NCBI GenBank assembly: GCA_014879735.1
Contig: JACSRN010000186.1
Span: 1 to 50,918 of the forward strand
DNA: 50,918 bases
DNA from: Paracoccaceae bacterium
GTDB lineage: Bacteria; Pseudomonadota; Alphaproteobacteria; Rhodobacterales; Rhodobacteraceae
Direction: 5' to 3'
The position numbers and the translations under genes were made by a program. The notes beneath the pieces were generated by a model, which saw nothing but the letters and a program-made list of their open reading frames with translations, did not search any database and was not told where the DNA came from. This document shows positions 50,481 to 50,918 of the stretch, one piece after another; within the stretch, counting starts at the first letter, position 1, and every line of letters begins with the position of its first letter.

Positions 50481-50918
50481 CGCCGCCACGCGGAGATCTG
50501 GCAAGGACGCCAGAGGCCCGAAGATATCGCCGGGACGCGACCGGCCCCGCGCGCGCGACCGGCCCCGCACGCGCGATCGCTTTCGCGCAGATCACTTTCG
50601 CGCAGATCGCTTCGGCCGGCGAAGGCTTGGCCAGCAAAGGCTTGACCGCTCCGGCATCCCGGTGGCGGCGGCCTGTCGCGATATCGCAGGCACCTGGACG
50701 GATCGCGCAGCCGTCCGCCGCGCGCGGCGCGATATTGCCGGCAGGTCCGGATGCAGGGGTATCAGGCCCTGGCCCGAACCGCAGGCGGGCAGGGTCCCGT
50801 GGTGCCGCTTGCCCCTGTGCTGCGAAGGATCGCTTCGGTGAAAGACGACCAGACCGGCGAAGGTCTTGGTTGCCGTGGTGTTGGCGTGTATAGGTTCCCC
50901 GCGATCGACCCTGATCTT
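50481..50918. other. GC-rich non-coding tail with short tandem repeats
   Basis: No gene with family features seen. GCGACCGGCCCCGC occurs at 50537 and 50555, and a 15-bp unit (TTTCGCGCAGATCAC, then TTTCGCGCAGATCGC) occurs at 50581 and 50596. The next gene probably starts outside the window. Confidence 0.6.

Overview
The window is about 51 kb of GC-rich DNA with dense, mostly well-spaced protein-coding genes. Gene content (CUT2 sugar ABC transporter, AldA, dimethylglycine-dehydrogenase-like FAD/GcvT proteins, MttB homologue, DddP-like M24 protein, bkd operon with an Lrp regulator) and codon bias suggest an alphaproteobacterium of the Rhodobacterales (Paracoccus/Roseobacter type). That assignment is inference. 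No phage, IS element or CRISPR array was seen. The whole window reads as accessory or catabolic chromosome: carbohydrate use on the left, methylated-onium-compound use in the middle, branched-chain amino-acid breakdown on the right.

Region 1 (1-4621). A truncated tRNA-Asp with a strong terminator is followed by a 19-bp tandem repeat, then a tkt-xylB pair preceded by a perfect 16-bp palindrome. A UTRA-type GntR regulator sits convergently behind the pair and is the likely binder of the palindrome.

Region 2 (4757-17761, minus strand). Fourteen tightly packed genes, many overlapping by 1-4 nt, form one apparent operon. In order of transcription they are SDR, gldA, SDR, SDR, cupin-type phosphoglucose isomerase, KDPG-type aldolase, shikimate-dehydrogenase-like protein, D-2-hydroxyacid dehydrogenase, UlaG-like metallo-hydrolase, RpiR regulator, DeoC, two FGGY kinases and an SDR. 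It has its own promoter with an overlapping palindromic operator and ends at a hairpin. The combination does not match any pathway I can name.

Region 3 (18026-28169). An FCD-type GntR regulator is divergent from an orphan sugar-binding protein, AldA and an SDR. A CUT2 (ribose-type) ABC transporter follows with a ketose 3-epimerase. The same operator (TGTAGTT-n-AACTACA type) lies before the transporter operon and twice before the 14-gene operon, so uptake and catabolism look like one regulon. Either the RpiR or the FCD GntR protein could read it.

Region 4 (28367-41771). Two FAD/GcvT fusion oxidoreductases of the dimethylglycine/sarcosine dehydrogenase type, a non-pyrrolysine MttB homologue, a Tat-exported family-5 solute-binding protein without permeases, a TetR regulator and an M24-fold protein closely resembling the DMSP lyase DddP are flanked by two LysR regulators. 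Three copies of a CTAGACAyATGTGTC palindrome lie in front of the FAD/GcvT gene, the binding-protein gene and the dddP-like gene. They tie these genes into a probable TetR regulon for a methylated sulfonium or ammonium compound.

Region 5 (41873-50480). A minus-strand operon encodes thiolase, acyl-CoA dehydrogenase, type-II 3-hydroxyacyl-CoA dehydrogenase, and the E1-alpha, E1-beta, E2 and E3 subunits of a branched-chain 2-oxoacid dehydrogenase. A divergent Lrp-family regulator (BkdR-like) adjoins it. The set fits isoleucine breakdown, but no enoyl-CoA hydratase is present. The final 438 bp hold only short GC-rich repeats.
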